A stretch of DNA of 64,000 nt from Stenopsyche tienmushanensis (GCA_008973525.1 WACJ01000079.1:682001-746000), one strand, 5' to 3'. Counted from the first letter of the stretch, positions 12,907 through 24,835 are shown. Program-made: numbers and translations. The notes: generated by a model from the letters alone, not told the origin.

Positions 12907-13475
12907 CGTTCAAATATCCACCGCGGCTTTGCTTGGTGGCGCGTATTCGAGAGGTCCAATTTTTAATGACTTTGCTGTATAAGTCTGGTTGAAATTGAAT
13001 TTGAGGGCATCAATTGTTTGCGGGATATGCGCATAAACCTGCAATTTAAGATAATACTTAAGGAAGAAATCGAAAGCCGTTAAATTACACCATCTTGGTG
13101 GCCAGTTCATATTGACGTCGTGCGAGATAAGCATGTACTCAAATTGTTCGTGCAGAATGTCCATCGTGGCATGCGCTGTATGGCACGTAACACCGTCCTG
13201 TGGTAACTATATATTGTCGGTATTCATATCATTCAGTTTAGGCGACATGAAGTTATTTATCATCATTGATGGTTATGGCAATGCCAGTTTTGTTTTATAA
13301 GAAGTACAGTCCGAATCCGATTCTGGCAGATCGAAATCCGTACCAAATAATGATTTTCTCGGAATGCATTTGATACTGGTGTATCTCGTGTAGATTGGTA
13401 TTGTTCTAAATCTGAAAATTTCCATTCATCAGAAAATAGACCTCGTCGCTAAAAACGATTTTAGGCGAAACATTT
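12907..13475 (-). pseudogene. Decayed DUF4817-type (Tc1/mariner superfamily) transposase
   Basis: Minus-strand translation, with frame changes, gives the landmarks of this DDD transposase group in order. KIVFSDEVYFLMNG at about 13450 holds the first catalytic aspartate. QDG-TCHTAHATMDIL at about 13190-13140 holds the second. NWPPRWCNLTAFDFF is followed by YLKLQVYAHIPQTIDAL and a C-terminal part ending KIGPLEY. In relatives the third motif usually reads like RSCDLTPLDYF; here the aspartate of DLTP is an asparagine. The N-terminal helix-turn-helix part is not seen. Stops and frame shifts make it inactive. It is a different lineage from T1, whose motif begins IPWLARSPD. Confidence 0.8.
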
Positions 13476-15224
13476 CTCTAACGGAGAATTGATTTTTAAA
13501 ATAAAATTTGATAAACTTCACACATTATTCAATATTAAATATAACCTTCTATAACAATTTGCCATATAATATTGTATAATTAATAATAAATTTGACAAAT
13601 TTTGCTTTAACAGCTTGGCCGCTATAATCTGACAAATTTTGAGCGTTTTTATTGAAAGAATTATTATATTAAATTCAATTTTAGTTCATATTTATTTTAT
13701 CCATGTTATAATTCAATTAAAATATTAGGAGAAGTTTATAACCTTTTAAAACGCTGACCCAAATTTGCCTAATAATTTTCATACTTCGACTATATTCAAT
13801 TACTAATCAATTAAACCCTCGTCATATGGAAAATGTGAAAATATAAGCTTGAAATATTTTTTTAAAAATTGAGTTTAAATATGTTTCTTTGTCACAATAT
13901 ATATGTTTAAATATTAAGGCGCTTCAATTTGTATGCAACATACGTTTGTATGCAATTTCAGACTGACCGTCTTTGGAATTTCAGCAGACGACAACGTAGT
14001 AATGAATAAATAACCTTTTTGATGAATAAAGACACACAATTAACTTTGTTTAAATAATTTCAGAACACTCTGTACACGTACAAATGCGAATGTTTACGCA
14101 TGAAATTCATGCGCGAGTACATATATAAACTAATGCGTTAATAATGAATGTACCTTGCTGAATAATTAGTGGCATCCTTGTAATTCAACCCAAGATGGGC
14201 CAGCAACCCCGCCTTGGCCCGACTAATATGATAAATTGTTAATATGCCAAGACGCTAAATGTTGATCATGAATATTTGAAAAGAAGACCGCTCTAATTTA
14301 TGCGTCTGAAAGCTGAAAAATTCCCAGATGTCGACGATAAGTCCCGGAATTTTATGCACGGCTTGTCGGACTCATACCTTCGATCGTCGCTTTAGGACGA
14401 TGGGCATATTTAATACCTTGTAACCGATTCCCGGCTTAGGGTCTTGGAAAGCTGTTTGTCTTTATTGAGCGTATCCCGGAAAATGGTGGACGCCCATTAG
14501 AGGAGTCATTGCGTAGGAATCCTTACTTAGCAAATTGATAGTGAAATCCAGGAGAATAAATCCATGCAAAGGCTTAGAAAGTGTCGAGAGGATAATGGAT
14601 CCTTATTCGCTTACTTATCGACCTTAAATGCCAATGTCACGTTTAAATATTTTTCGACCCTTTGGATGCTAAGTAATCAATATGGTAAGATTTTGACAAA
14701 TCCACATGCTTTTAAATTGTTTATAACGTTAATTGTCAAGATATTTGATCATTTTCTTTAGGGCAACGATACATGATCGACTTGTAAATAAGGGATGGGG
14801 TGTTTAACATTAACCTGTATCCAATAGCATGTTTGAATCTGCTAATAGGCAATACGGGTAGCAAACATAAATGGATTGAATATCATTTCCAAGTGTAGGC
14901 ATGTAGTCTTTCACGAAATACAACATCCATTTGGTTTGTTATAGCTGTGAATGGTATATTCTTTATCAATTCCAATTTGCTTTTTAAGATATAATCGATT
15001 GTGGGGTGTCAGTGGTTCAATCTGGAGGTTGTTGATCGGCAATATTTTTTTTACAATTTATGATGGAATTATTAGAACTAAAAATATATCGAAAATATTT
15101 GGCTTTGAAATCGTTTAAGAAAAAATCACCTGTGGGGTTTTTATTATTTTATTATTATGGTATGTGAACTTTAGAAAACAATTCAATATTTAATTTCTAT
15201 TTAAACCTGAACTAGAACATGTTC
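13476..15224. other. No gene recognised
   Basis: AT-rich, with a GC-richer part at 14160-14560 lacking usable splice signals. A frame at 14564-14680 (+) runs into a GGTAAG but has no credible acceptor or recognisable protein. Confidence 0.45.
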
Positions 15225-15325
15225 TTGAAACGAATAATATCGATATGTACTCTTTATGAAATTAAAAAAAATGCTTTAAAAAAACCGCATAACTTCGAAA
15301 TCGCACAAAAAGAGGTTTGACTGTA
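15225..15325 (+). repeat. Dispersed repeat A (CGCATAACTTCGAAATCGCA)
   Basis: About 100 bp running from ATCGATATGTACTCTTTATG to a CGCATAACTTCGAAATCGCA core, followed by an A-run and AGGTTTGACTGTAT. Related copies lie at 24718-24835 and 61505-61595 (+), with a partial one at 60385-60540. The common 3' part, ending in GTTTGAxTxTAT, suggests the tail of an unidentified transposon. Confidence 0.6.
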
Positions 15326-16401
15326 TATGTATTTATTGATAGAATGTTGATTTTTTGACATTTTATCGGCTGTCATTTGAACAAAGATAATAATTTTACA
15401 TGTTGAAAGATCATTACGAAATCTATGTCATCATATACTCAATCAATACAACTATCTATTTTATCCACAGATCGAAGGTTAATATTTAAGAAAATTTTAG
15501 TATAATTGGTATTTGATATTATTGATGAATTTATATATATTACTTAATTTTATTTAGTTTATTATTCATGTGCTTCATACTTGACTATTGAATATTTATT
15601 ACTTCATCACTACCTCAATAAAATTTGCTCAAATATCAGGTCAAATAGTGTCTCAATTAAGCGGAACACTTTAAAATATTTCATTTAAAAATATTATATA
15701 CAGCCTGAAAATATATACTTATACTGTATGAATATCTTCATTACGATCTTCTGCCAAATTGATGTTTGACACCGTCGAAAATAAATATTTATAATGCAAG
15801 GTCATTTTGGCCCAAATAATATTATTAATCTTATAAACCCGTTGTTAAATTTTACGATTTTGATGTGTTTGATAACCAGTTTTGTATGAGACAATAACAG
15901 GATATTCCACTACGATCTAACACTAATATATTTTCATGAAATCGTACTTTATATTCATTTAAATTTGGTTATATGTACTAATTTACACCTAAATTTGTTT
16001 TTTTTTTAATTTTCCATGAATTCAATAAGACATAATGATAATAAAAGACAGACACAAAAACTTGCTTAGTGGCTGAAATCATTCAATGAATAAGACTTAT
16101 TTTTTTATATTTTTCTGGGAAAATTTACTCTTCCTTTTATCAAAATTTTTGCATGTTTTCATAATAAAATGATGTAATAAGTCTTTAAAAAAGATAACAT
16201 TTGTATCTAAATGCGTTTAGAAAAATTATCTATGGTGGCATTCACCATGAATTGCCATGGCATCCATTGGTGACTGCCAATGATTGACTTGAAGAAAATA
16301 TCTCCAAACACTATCAATCACTCGTTAAATGAATTTTAAGATGAGATATGACTTCCACAGCGCTTTTGCGTGAAATGCACATTAGAACATTTTTTTTAAT
16401 A
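15326..16401. other. No gene recognised
   Basis: AT-rich DNA without transposon ends, RNA genes or splice-flanked frames that I can support. Confidence 0.45.
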
Positions 16402-16545
16402 TACGGGATTCAAATATAACCCGGAATTTTGCTGTACAAATTTATTAGTAATATATAGAAATACAAATGGAATATCTTATTTATCTATAAAGTTCCCTTC
16501 ATTAGAAATACATTTTTATCAGATTCACAGTATCCCGTGTTATAT
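16402..16545 (+). repeat. Dispersed repeat B (mariner-like end)
   Basis: The sequence begins near GGGATTCAAATATAACCCGG, continues through a GCTGTACAAATTTATTAGTA stretch and ends near CATTAGAAATACATTTTTAT. It is closely repeated at 57478-57610 (+) and 48890-48998 (-). The TTCAAATATAA-CCGG start resembles the end of a mariner-type element; no transposase is attached here. Confidence 0.6.
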
Positions 16546-17147
16546 TCACTGTTCACTACTTCTAATTATTACAATATGAAGGGTCTCAAATGCATGGAAA
16601 AATTTTAGTAAATTTATTTTTTTCAGGAAAATTGAATAGTTTTTGACCAATAATTTTTAATATTTTATTTTATGAATATTTTTTAATACCTAAAAAATAT
16701 TAAGGACACATTGGTTATTTATTAATTTTAATGGAACTAGGTGTTTCCATTTAATTTTTAATACATTCAACAGAGGTCATCAGGGCTGCTTATTCAATGA
16801 TCTTTCCTGTGTAACTGAATCTATTTTGGGACGTATTGGTCAGAATGCCATTTAAAAAAATGTTTTTATTAGCATTATTAGTAAATTGAAACAATCTTAA
16901 ATAAACAATTGATTTTAACGGCGTGAATATAATATTAACACCTCAAAGAGGTAAGACACAACGTCGTGTCCTAATTCTAGTAATTCATAAATATCGATAG
17001 CACACAATAATCGAATATGACAGTGTTAAGTTATTTATGTACAAGCTTCATACACGCTGCGACGGTCCTGACAGATAAGTGGATCTGAACGACAATAAGT
17101 GGTGGATAAGCAAACGTAGTATCTAAGATTATGAAAATTTTAAATTA

Positions 17148-17876
17148 CGAGGTATATCCCGAAAGTAAGTGCACTGTGATAATAACGGGCTGTGGTTTTA
17201 TTTTTGTAAAGAGTTGGCTATACTGAGTAGTAGAGGGGGATCTCCTAACAAAGCGAACATAGCAGGAATACGTTAAATAGATATCGGTAAGAAATTTGAA
17301 ATCAAGTGTGAACGAATCAAAAATGTCCGCGAGTTTCTTGCGCGATTTGAATTGGAAGTGAGGATTTTCTGAGCGCTATTCTGATTAGAGATAAAAAGTG
17401 AGTGGCTCATAACATGACGATGAGTCAAAAATACAGTCGTCACAGTAGTATCACACCAATTCTCTATCTGTAAAAAAAATTAAAACCATAATTTCGAGTA
17501 AAAAAATCATGACTTTAGTGTTTTGGTAACGAAAAGGCATCAGTTTGGTCAAATTTCTGCCTTAGGGAGAGACCATCAATGCACGACATTATCATCTTCT
17601 GCCTTTTCTGAAAGAACCTATGGGTGGAATTAAATTTTCAACCGATGAGCAGGTGCAGAAAGAGGTTTTGAAGTGGAGAAAGGGGCTGGCGGGAAAGTTC
17701 TTCGAAGAGGGCATAAGAAAACTAGTGCCACAGCTCATCAGATGCATTGAACTGGATAGCGATTATATTGAAATATAGTTAACAAGTGTATCAACAATAT
17801 TCTGTTTTTGTCTTCAAATACACTTTTTCTAAAAATATATACAAATTTAGTACACTTACTTTCGGGATATTGCTCG
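17148..17876 (+). mobile_element. Internally deleted mariner with both terminal repeats
   Basis: The ends are inverted repeats of about 28 bp: CGAGGTATATCCCGAAAGTA on the left, and on the right the reverse complement CGAGCAATATCCCGAAAGTA, both continuing into AGTG-ACT. A TA dinucleotide flanks each end (17146-17147 and 17877-17878), the mariner target duplication. At 729 bp it is a little over half the usual 1.3 kb. Only the end of the transposase gene survives in a readable state. Confidence 0.88.
17620..17778 (+). pseudogene. C-terminal fragment of mariner transposase
   Basis: An open stretch of 53 codons including the stop reads MGGIKFSTDEQVQKEVLKW and later FFEEGIRKLVPQLIRCIEL, then DYIEI and TAG. 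This is the normal C-terminus of mariner transposases, where a W-x-K-cluster and a GI-KLV-RW-KCI block precede the stop. The catalytic DDD domain that should lie upstream is deleted or scrambled, so it cannot encode an active enzyme. Its place just inside the right terminal repeat is as expected. Confidence 0.85.
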
Positions 17877-17900
17877 TAACTCATTACTCAAAGGGTTTTC

Positions 17901-19503
17901 TAATTCTAAGGGCAATTTCTAATATCTCTAATCTTGCTTAATTTAAAAAAATATATAATAAAATGCGGTTTAATCGAAATAATTGTTTAATTAATATTAA
18001 TTTGACAGCTATAATATTGTGAAATCGATAAAATTTGATCTGCCAATCCTGCATAATTATATTCAAATATTAAAATAATCTAATTTAATAAATACACAAA
18101 GCATGCGTGCTATGATCCTGCTTTAAAACACTTGAAGCTTCAATAACATGTCCCGTTCATGCGTCGTCATGATAAATGAGCCCCGTGCGTTAGGTGTCAA
18201 CATGGAACACGTTAGGGTAGGTTTAAATACATTAAAAGACGGGGGTCGGCATTGAAAATATCAAGATTTATGCTTATTATGTAGTCAAAGCAGTCTGGCT
18301 CAGCATCATAAACAACAGAGTTGAAATTTATTGCTGAAAGACGATTTATTTCACGAATATCATGGACCGAATGTGATATAAAGTGTTTTTAATGGGAGTA
18401 AATTAACGCTAATGACACGTTTCTCCCTTCGGCGGCAAATTCAATGCTTGTATTAAAGAAGCTTGTGTTTTTGATTTTAAAAAAATATTTCAGGTGTCGG
18501 TTGTGAGTTTTGAATTAATTAACGGAATGTTGGTAACGTATTAATAGACCTCCATGGCTCGATTAAGCCAAACGTCCTTCATTCTGAAATTCGTATGTTT
18601 GTGGCATGTTAGCAAATTGATAGACGTTTAAGAGCTTTATGTGCGGTATCAATCGCCGAATTCAATTAATACATTTCAATTAAGATTAATTTTGGATGCC
18701 CTTACAGGTTGCCATGCGGAAATGTACAAAATCTAATTATTCCGACGTAGGTTAGAACTAACCCGTATTTAACGAGGGATGGCAGCTCCTGTCATTGCAA
18801 TAACGTTTTCCAGTCCATCAACTCAATGATTTTTATTTTGGGCGAGCTTAAATTCGAAAAAATGTTAATTAGCTTTCTACACTTGTGGTCACGGTTATCT
18901 GCATGCTGGACACCGTAGATGTCGTCGCACGAGTTCATAAATCAGCTGTTGCAACCTGCACCGGAGAACCGGTAATCCGGCCCTGGATCTGCTGAGTGCT
19001 GGTAAACAGAATTACGATAATGTCTGCTTTAAGTTCAAATGTGAAGCAATCCCGGACAATGGCGTTGTGCTAATATGGGCCCAGTAAAACTGCGCTTGAC
19101 CCACCGGCGGGTCGCAGTGGGGAGCGTGTCGACATCACATAACAACTCTTTTGCGAAACACGACGAGATGTTGTAAGAATTGTGTAATCGCATATGTAAT
19201 ATTTTTATTTATTTTGTTCATTAAATGAATCCTAAAAATATTGATTGCTTTATGATCACGCGAAAACGTCATATGTGGGTACGGACCTTAATGTGTTAAA
19301 ACCACAATTAAATCTGTTCTTCATTTCATGATCCCGTAGCATATTATAACTGAAATATCATTGAACCAAATGTATGTATTTGGAGTGCAAATTAGTTCAG
19401 TCCGTTTTCAAAAAATTGCTCTGGCTATTATGAATGTTTCATATTGACAGCTGATTTTGGTACTTTAAGGGAGCTTAGACATTTGTCAATAATATTCAGT
19501 GTA
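17901..19503. other. No gene recognised; GC-richer unique stretch at 18100-19160
   Basis: The section 18100-19160 is less AT-rich than its surroundings and shows no transposon sequence. It has no convincing splice-flanked reading frame. Such islands within AT-rich introns are sometimes conserved regulatory DNA, but nothing here proves that. Confidence 0.4.
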
Positions 19504-19670
19504 TATAGGGTGACATGGGCCGAAAATTTTTTTAGCAGTTAGAGAAGTATTTTGCTACTTTTGAGCTTCTAAAGTCAAATAAAATGTGCAAACGTATAAT
19601 TTATTCAGGCGGCCATATTCCGTGGCTCGCACGGTTTCCAGACCTGACACCACTGGATTTCTTTATTTGA
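19504..19670 (+). mobile_element. T1 left-end fragment with one 65-bp unit
   Basis: A T1-type terminus (GGGTGACATGGGCCGAAAAT) is followed at about 19606-19665 by one 65-bp unit in plus orientation. It translates HIPWLARFPDLTPLDFF, the third catalytic motif of the DUF4817-type transposase. The right part is missing; a mariner transposase relic begins immediately after. Confidence 0.6.
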
Positions 19671-20125
19671 AACTGACTCAAAAGCAACAAAGAAAGGGTT
19701 GTGGATGGATCAGATTGTGACTGGGGATTAGAACTGGATACTCTGCGACAACCCCGAGAAGAAAAAATACTAGCCTGGTTAATCGTTGACATCGACCTCA
19801 ACATCAACACCAAAGCCGAATACTTATGGTTAGAATGTCATGCTATGTATCTGGTAAGACCAAAAGGGTGTTGTGTATTATGAGCTGCTCAAAACTAGCA
19901 ATTCCATTACGGGTATAGTCGTGTATTACGAGAAAAACGGCCGAAATCCGAGCAAAGATGTTCTTCTGCATGACAACGCTCGGTATCATGTCGCAAAAGT
20001 CGTAAAAACATATTGTATTTTTGACCGCAAAAAACGAACCAAACTAATTTGCACTCCCAATATAAATATAGTCGCTTCAAAAAACTATGTCAAAGTAACT
20101 GGCAATGGCCCCGTTTAATGTGGTT
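19671..20125 (+). pseudogene. Mariner transposase relic
   Basis: Plus-strand translation with a few stops and frame changes gives IVTGD-NWIL-DNPEKKK (first aspartate), STSTPKPN, VMLCIW-DQKGVVYYELLK, then NSITG and VLLHDNARYHVAKVVKTY (second aspartate, in DNAR-HVA). These are the standard blocks of the mariner catalytic domain in the right order. The YSPDLAPSD block and C-terminus are not readable. It directly follows a T1 fragment, so one element probably inserted into the other. Confidence 0.85.
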
Positions 20126-21825
20126 TTCAGGAGTACTTTTTTAATGTCTTTTTTTATTGGATACAATAAACATATTCAATGCAAATTTATTAGCTCATAT
20201 ACAATTGAAGTTTCTATATGTCAGAACTAATTTATTTTACTATGCATTTACATAAGATAAGATCGATTTTAATAAAATCAATATTCGCGCTACCATCCGA
20301 CCATTTAAAATGCATGATTATATTTATTTTGAACTGAATAAATAATTGTAAAGTGGATCATGGACTACTGAGGGTTGCTCCAAGCTGTGCCCTCAGACCA
20401 ATGACGCTGTTTTTGGAAACATGTCATTCAAATATGTGGCAAGACGTTCGCTTCGAAAAGATCTTTCCGCTGGTTCACTTGTAATCTCGTAGTGGCCACT
20501 AAGTTAAATAAATATATGACCATCTCCATCATGATTGTATTAATATATCCTGAAGGGCATGTCCGAGGTTGGGAATAGCCCGAGGGCTCTATATTATGGC
20601 AGTAATGCAATCCCTTACGAAATGGCGTCAATTGAATTTATTCTTTACATTTAAACAAGAGATTTATATGTTATTATTTTTTAAGCGTTCTCACGGATAC
20701 AATCGGTCCTAATATGCGGAAGTGTTGAATGCATATACAGTCGGCTTGCATTTACAGCATTGTCACGCTTTATGTCTTCCTCTCGCCTTAGCAAATTTGA
20801 TACATCATTCTCTCCACGATCATTCCACATTGATAATATCTAAAATATGCTAAAAAATAATTAGTATTTTTCATCAAATCGATTCTGTAACAGAAGGATT
20901 CTTAGAAAATGAAGACAGACAAGTTGTAAATAATTGCCTCTAGTGAAAGTATTGATGTCCTCCGGAAAATCGTATTGAAATCAGGTTGAGAACACAAACA
21001 ACATTACGCCCAAACGATTGCAGATGATCTTGAAGGCAATACATTTAAGGCTTTTATGCAATACTCACTGTTGTCATAAGGTTCATAATTAAATGGACAT
21101 TTGAATTTAATTTTGTAATGTAATGTTGTTTTTCGGTAACATTGAGCAATGTCTTTGACATTCAATTAATATTTGGGACATAATTCTTCAACGAAATAAT
21201 TAAGATGTTTTCATACGTCAGTGCTTTATTTTAATGGTTTCATTTAAATTTACAGATTCCGGATAGAATTCCTTTGGAAAATGTTTTCCCTGGATAGTAG
21301 TATGGTAATAAGTTATAAACATTTTATTGCTGTATGTGTTATAATGTTGGATAATTATTGATGATTAATTCGCTATCATCTTTATGCTAGTAACTAAACT
21401 ATTATATCGTCACTTTGTTAACTATTCTAATGACATTTTTATGATACTAATATTCAACTGGTTGAATTATAGCCAAATAAACAGAGTTTTGATTAATCAT
21501 CTGCTAAGCTTCATATATACATGATATATGATATATATATACGTAGTATTATAATTTCAATGAAATATTTGTTTAAATTATTTGCAACAGGTTTTTTGTG
21601 AATTGGACTGTAAATTTGAAGTTGAACTTATTGTAACTTTTACTCTATTTAAGTCTTAAATCCGGTATCCTTGAATTAAATCCGGAGCCGGATCTATCAG
21701 TTTTATATCTTAGTTGTTTTATTGATTTAAAAATTATTTGCGTTTTATGAATATGTATGAAATAATATTAAATGGTAAATAATGATATGCACGCGGCTGA
21801 TATTAAAAATAAAAACACTTTTAAC
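20126..21825. other. No gene recognised
   Basis: AT-rich; a GC-richer stretch at 20370-20640 has no recognisable protein in any frame. No tRNA or transposon end was found. Confidence 0.45.
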
Positions 21826-22060
21826 CCTTTGAGTAGTGAGCTAATTTAAAGCCTTCGTAGTCTTATCTTGTATCTGTCAGGACCGCAGCAGCGCGTATAA
21901 AGCTTATAGTTAACACTCTCGTCACCCAACGTGAATCGCCGTTGTTTTTCATGGGGCTCACATTCGATTGTTGGAGTGTAAACACAAAGAATAGCGATGC
22001 AATATTATAACACACGGGATAAAAAAAACGGACGACATGTGGCGCATTTTCACTCAGGTA
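21826..22060 (-). mobile_element. Repeat D, second copy, with TTAACCC end
   Basis: The left edge reads TTAACCCTTTGAGTAGTGAG, a piggyBac-style terminus beginning with the TTAA target. The copy continues through CTGTCAGGACCGCAGCAGCG and CATTCGATTGTTGGAGTGT, which match 16970-17080 in inverted orientation. No transposase and no clear opposite terminus are seen. Confidence 0.5.
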
Positions 22061-22084
22061 TTATTTTATCTTAGATCGATAAGC

Positions 22085-22245
22085 TTGTCTCTGTTATTAG
22101 TCAAATTAACAAAAATAAAGCAAGTGCAAACAGACAAGCAAAGCTCTCCGTCTCTGTCTCTCTCCGAGCTCAACATACAAGAGTGCTCTTTCTGAATCAC
22201 TGAAATTCGCTCGCAAATACGCGATCATCCTACCATACAGGTTAA
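22085..22245 (-). repeat. Dispersed repeat C
   Basis: On the minus strand it holds CCTGTATGGTAGGATGATCG, then GCACTCTTGTATGTTGAGCT and a GAGACAGAGACGGAGAGCTT stretch. Matching copies lie at 34262-34400 and 48472-48690 (+). The 48472 copy lies inside an element with inverted repeats, suggesting that C is the interior of that element. The short repeat with GAACCGTGTCTCGATAC follows at 22246. Confidence 0.65.
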
Positions 22246-22280
22246 ATATGTGTGTCCTGAACCGTGTCTCGATACACGTT

Positions 22281-23275
22281 AACTGTAAAATTGAGTTTCA
22301 ATTTTTTTTAAATCCTCTTTATATAATTCTTCATCTATGATAACAAAATAACTACTGATGAATTAAAATGAATGTTCATACATTTTAATTTAAATGCATG
22401 AATTTAGGACATGGCGTCATTGTGGAAGTCTCTAGTACGGAACAATTGTATCAATCACACAATGATGGATCAATGGACTACTATGTATCTAGTATTATTT
22501 GTCTTCATATATGAAAATCAATTATAAAAACCATTGAATAAATGAATGTAAAATAGTTTATAACGCATTTTTTACTTTGACATTGAGTCAACATACGGAA
22601 CTAGAATATTTGCAACAAACAAATGTAATTATAGAGGTCAAATATAAATAGAAATTATCCATAGAGAGAAATCAATATAGCTCACAAAGGTTAACTTTTA
22701 ATATAAAATTATACAATGTCTTGAGATTAATTTTTTAATAAAAAAAATGGCTGATAGTTCATTGACCATCGACATATATTGACTACATTATATATAATAT
22801 AATACAAATCAAGATTTTCCTATGGGCAGAAAACTGGTTAAAGGATGTTCACATCGTCTCTCAAGGATTTCAAGATGTCATCGATGTAGTTCAGTATCAT
22901 AGGCTGGATATTTACAATCCATTAAAATTAAACAGTGTGTAATATTGGAAATCAAACTATTACAAGCATGTATAAAATAAAATAATCGTTGATCGTAAAT
23001 TAATACAACGTATTGTCATAAAAGTATGCAATACATTTGAATGCAAAATTTTCATAGAATTGGCCATATTGTCTACGAAGCAATGTTATCTGTGTTCATG
23101 ACAAGAACTATGGTCGCGTGATGAATGATGATACATTGAAATGTAATTGTGTTAATGAACACGTTGAAGTCATGAAGATATTAATATATTATGACTATGC
23201 AGTCACTCAACAATTTAATAAATTAAGTTAATTTGTCACTAATTGCATAATATCGAAAAATCAAACTTTACTAAA
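22281..23275. other. No gene recognised
   Basis: Very AT-rich DNA; no supported features. Confidence 0.5.
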
Positions 23276-23279
23276 TTAA

Positions 23280-23461
23280 CACATTCCCGTCGGGTTACGA
23301 ATGATATTGTTGTTCGCCTGAAGTGGGGCGTATTTGCAAAAATATTTAGGACATCTCATTTTATAGAAATATATTAACATATAAGTTGTTTTTGTGTGAT
23401 AAAAAAATATTTTATAATTCATTGATTATAATTATTGACTGCGTAATCCGACGGGAATATG
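23280..23461. mobile_element. piggyBac-like MITE, 182 bp, TTAA duplications
   Basis: TTAA lies directly outside both ends (23276-23279 and 23462-23465). The inverted repeats are CACATTCCCGTCGGGTTACG on the left and CATATTCCCGTCGGATTACG on the right, with 2 mismatches in 20. TTAA target duplications are the mark of the piggyBac superfamily. It has no coding capacity. Confidence 0.8.
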
Positions 23462-23540
23462 TTAAGATTACACTTATTTAAAAATCAATTTTTCTAAAAG
23501 AAATTTTCTAAAATATTTAAAACTGGTTTTGTGATATATA

Positions 23541-24175
23541 TAGGGTGTTTTGCGCCCCGTATAATATATATCATTGGTGGCTGTATTACGTGGCTCGTAC
23601 GATCTCCAGACCTGACACCACTGAATTTATTTGTCTGTGGACGTACCCTATTCCGTGGTTCGCACGGTTTCCAGATCTGACACCACTGGATTTTTTTGTC
23701 CAGAGACGTGCAAAAGAATTAATTTACACAAAAGAGGTGAAGCAGAGGTGACTAATTTGAACAATTTTTTAAAATTAATTTAATAAAAATTCTGACCTCT
23801 GAAATCTTAACTTTGACCCTGGCTAACTGGTAACTCTCCAAAATTGAATAACTTATTGAATGATTTGTATTATATGCAGTATATCATTGGAAAGGATATA
23901 ATCTAGATTTTTTTAAAACTAAACTACGTTCAAATTTGTTTTTTGTTTAAAGAATTTACAAGCTGACATATCTCATTCGTTTAATTTATTTAAATCAAAA
24001 AAATATTTTAAAATAAAAAAAACAAGTATTTTGTGCTATTACGACTACATATTAAAATGTGATGATTTAAAGGTAAATGTTTTTAAAATGTTGAAAAAAA
24101 TTGTATTTCGACAACCCTGACCCTTAGGACTTAACTCCCAAAAAAAATTTGTCGGTCCATGGACAAAACACCTTG
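23541..24175 (+). mobile_element. T1 element with a tandem pair of 65-bp units
   Basis: The left terminus GGGTGTTTTGCGCCCCG follows TA. The right terminus, reverse-complemented, starts GGTGTTTTGTCCATGGACCG. Between them are two tandem copies of the 65-bp unit (equivalent points at 23612 and 23677); the second translates PWFARFPDLTPLDFFVQ and runs on into KELIYTKEVKQ, the next conserved transposase segment. The first copy is out of frame relative to the second. The right part holds ACAACCCTGACCCTTAGGAC, the inner terminal motif shared with 12293 and 41013. Confidence 0.7.
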
Positions 24176-24717
24176 TATATTGCATGCTGTAATATGTAGA
24201 TCTTTGGAAAAAAATTTCATTATGTTTTAATAAGGCCTCGATTAAAACTGTTTTGCAATTTAGTTATCAAAATACTCCAAAACAAGATGTCTACAGTTTG
24301 ACCTGATTATGACCTAAGTGGTTTCCGTCTTTTTCTTTATCACTCACTGCTTCAAATTATTGATGGACATATATTTTGACCAAACGCGCTTTATTTATCT
24401 ATTGACCAGCTGCTGAACTCTAAATTTCAATTATACTTATACCTTTTGGAACATTCCTGTTAACGGGGGGCAAACATATTCATGAATTGAAAACGACTAC
24501 TAATACTTGTTTTTTGATTTTTTTAAATTAAATTTAAATTCTAATCTGGTTAGGTTAGGTTTTTTGTTTTAATTGTGTCGAAACGAACACGTTTTTTTTA
24601 AATTTTAAATGTATTTTTAAAAGAAAACGAAATCAATTTTTTCAAAAATCTAAACAAGAATAAAGCAGAGGCGGGCAGAGGGATTTACACAGTCCAAAAT
24701 AATATATTTTTATCTAA
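24176..24717. other. No gene recognised
   Basis: AT-rich DNA between T1 and repeat A; no supported feature. Confidence 0.5.
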
Positions 24718-24835
24718 AATATCTCGGTACATACACTACATTATGAAATTTAATTAAAAATATGTTTTAAAAAAACCGCATAACTTCGAAATCGCACAAA
24801 AAAAAGTCGCATAAAAAAAGTTTGAGTGTATTTTG
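24718..24835 (+). repeat. Dispersed repeat A, second copy
   Basis: It contains the core CGCATAACTTCGAAATCGCA and the upstream part with CGGTACATACACTACATTAT, as in the 15225 copy. The CGCA plus A-run tail is duplicated here. Confidence 0.6.

Larger units (their letters stand above)
16938..17900 (+). mobile_element. Repeat D, piggyBac-like remnant interrupted by a mariner
   Basis: The part at about 17020-17075 (GCTGCGACGGTCCTGACAGA) and the end at 17885-17900 (TTACTCAAAGGGTT) match, inverted, the copy at 21826-22060. There the same end reads TTAACCCTTTGAGTAGTGAG; TTAACCC is the usual start of piggyBac ends. The mariner at 17148-17876 splits this copy between the two conserved parts. No piggyBac transposase frame is visible. 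Confidence 0.5.
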
